From NCBI GenBank assembly GCA_021817625.1, contig JAKASY010000155.1:1-5728 (forward strand): DNA of 5,728 nucleotides, read 5' to 3'. Under the pieces are notes generated by a model. That model ran no database searches, was not told the origin of the DNA, and saw only the letters and a list, made by a program, of their open reading frames with translations. Position numbers and translations under genes: made by a program. This stretch comes from Bacillota bacterium. Its GTDB lineage: Bacteria; Bacillota_E; JAJZYS01; JAILZS01. Numbering within the stretch: position 1 is the first letter of the stretch; each line of letters begins with the position of its first letter. Below, piece after piece: positions 5,518-5,728 of this stretch.

Positions 5518-5728
5518 ATGGCGAACTCTGGGTCCTGGGCGGAGCCGGCGCCAGCCGACACCGCCGGCGGGGGCGATGGCGTGGTCGTTTGGCGGCTGGC
5601 TGTGGGCGGGCTCCTGGCGCTCGCGGGCGCGATCTGGCTCCTTCAGGGCGTGGGCGTCCTGCCCGGGAGCTTCATGAGCGGCAGCGTCACATGGGCGGTC
5701 ATCGGCGGCGCCTGCGTCGTCGCGGGCG
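5518..5728 (+). CDS. Small two-helix membrane protein (3' end outside window)
   Basis: Seventy codons are visible before the right edge. Residues 1-21 are a soluble, Ala/Gly/Pro-rich start. A first membrane segment follows (about 22-48), then the turn LPGSFMSG at 48-55, and a second hydrophobic segment from about 57 that runs to the edge. The block LLALAGAIWLLQGVGVLPGSFMSG closely resembles short uncharacterised bacterial membrane proteins of about 60-80 residues that share an LQG-x-GVLPGSFMTG-like core, as I remember the family. If so, little is missing from the C terminus. The N-terminal extension is longer than I would expect for that family. The gene is divergent from the propeller gene across a 120-bp spacer. 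The function is unknown. Confidence 0.72.
   Translation, partial: MANSGSWAEPAPADTAGGGDGVVVWRLAVGGLLALAGAIWLLQGVGVLPGSFMSGSVTWAVIGGACVVAG

Noticed and set aside
1..5728. tRNA, rRNA, CRISPR array, insertion sequence, riboswitch or phage-related gene
   Set aside because: No spaced short repeats, transposase motifs, terminal inverted repeats or recognisable RNA-gene signatures were seen on either strand.

Overview
The window is very GC-rich bacterial DNA (roughly three quarters G+C by eye) with dense coding, TTG and GTG starts, and purine-rich ribosome binding sites. Gene content fits a high-GC free-living bacterium. The large beta-propeller protein and the small two-helix membrane protein resemble proteins I associate with lineages such as Chloroflexota, Gemmatimonadota, Acidobacteriota or high-GC Bacillota. 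Nothing here fixes the phylum.

There are five genes and they alternate strictly in strand (+ - + - +), so none shares an operon with a neighbour inside the window. From left to right: (1) the 3' part of an ABC-2 type transporter permease (1-648, +). (2) A class I SAM-dependent methyltransferase of the small O-methyltransferase type (645-1250, -). (3) A 313-residue predicted lipoprotein of a family I do not recognise (1328-2269, +). (4) A protein of about 1,043 residues with at least eleven Asp-box (BNR/sortilin-like) repeats, of the kind databases usually label 'glycosyl hydrolase' or 'WD40/YVTN/BNR-like repeat protein' (2266-5397, -). (5) The start of a small two-helix membrane protein, cut off by the right edge (5518-5728, +).

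Both convergent pairs (1/2 and 3/4) end on the same device: a CTAG tetranucleotide in which the two TAG stop codons interlock, leaving no intergenic DNA. I count only three CTAG sites in the whole window, and two are these stops. The first divergent spacer (1251-1327) is a local AT-rich island. It holds a good sigma70-like promoter for the methyltransferase and an inverted repeat overlapping its -10 box, ribosome binding site and start. The second divergent spacer (5398-5517) is GC-rich, shows no recognisable promoter, and holds one strong hairpin.

I see no mobile element, CRISPR array, RNA gene or clear multi-gene novel system. The best leads are the unrecognised lipoprotein with a perfect 20-bp palindrome near its 3' end, the compact regulated-looking spacer at 1251-1327, and a propeller protein that appears to lack a signal peptide. 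The genes have no obvious shared pathway: export (1), small-molecule methylation (2), an envelope lipoprotein (3), a large binding propeller (4) and a membrane protein (5).
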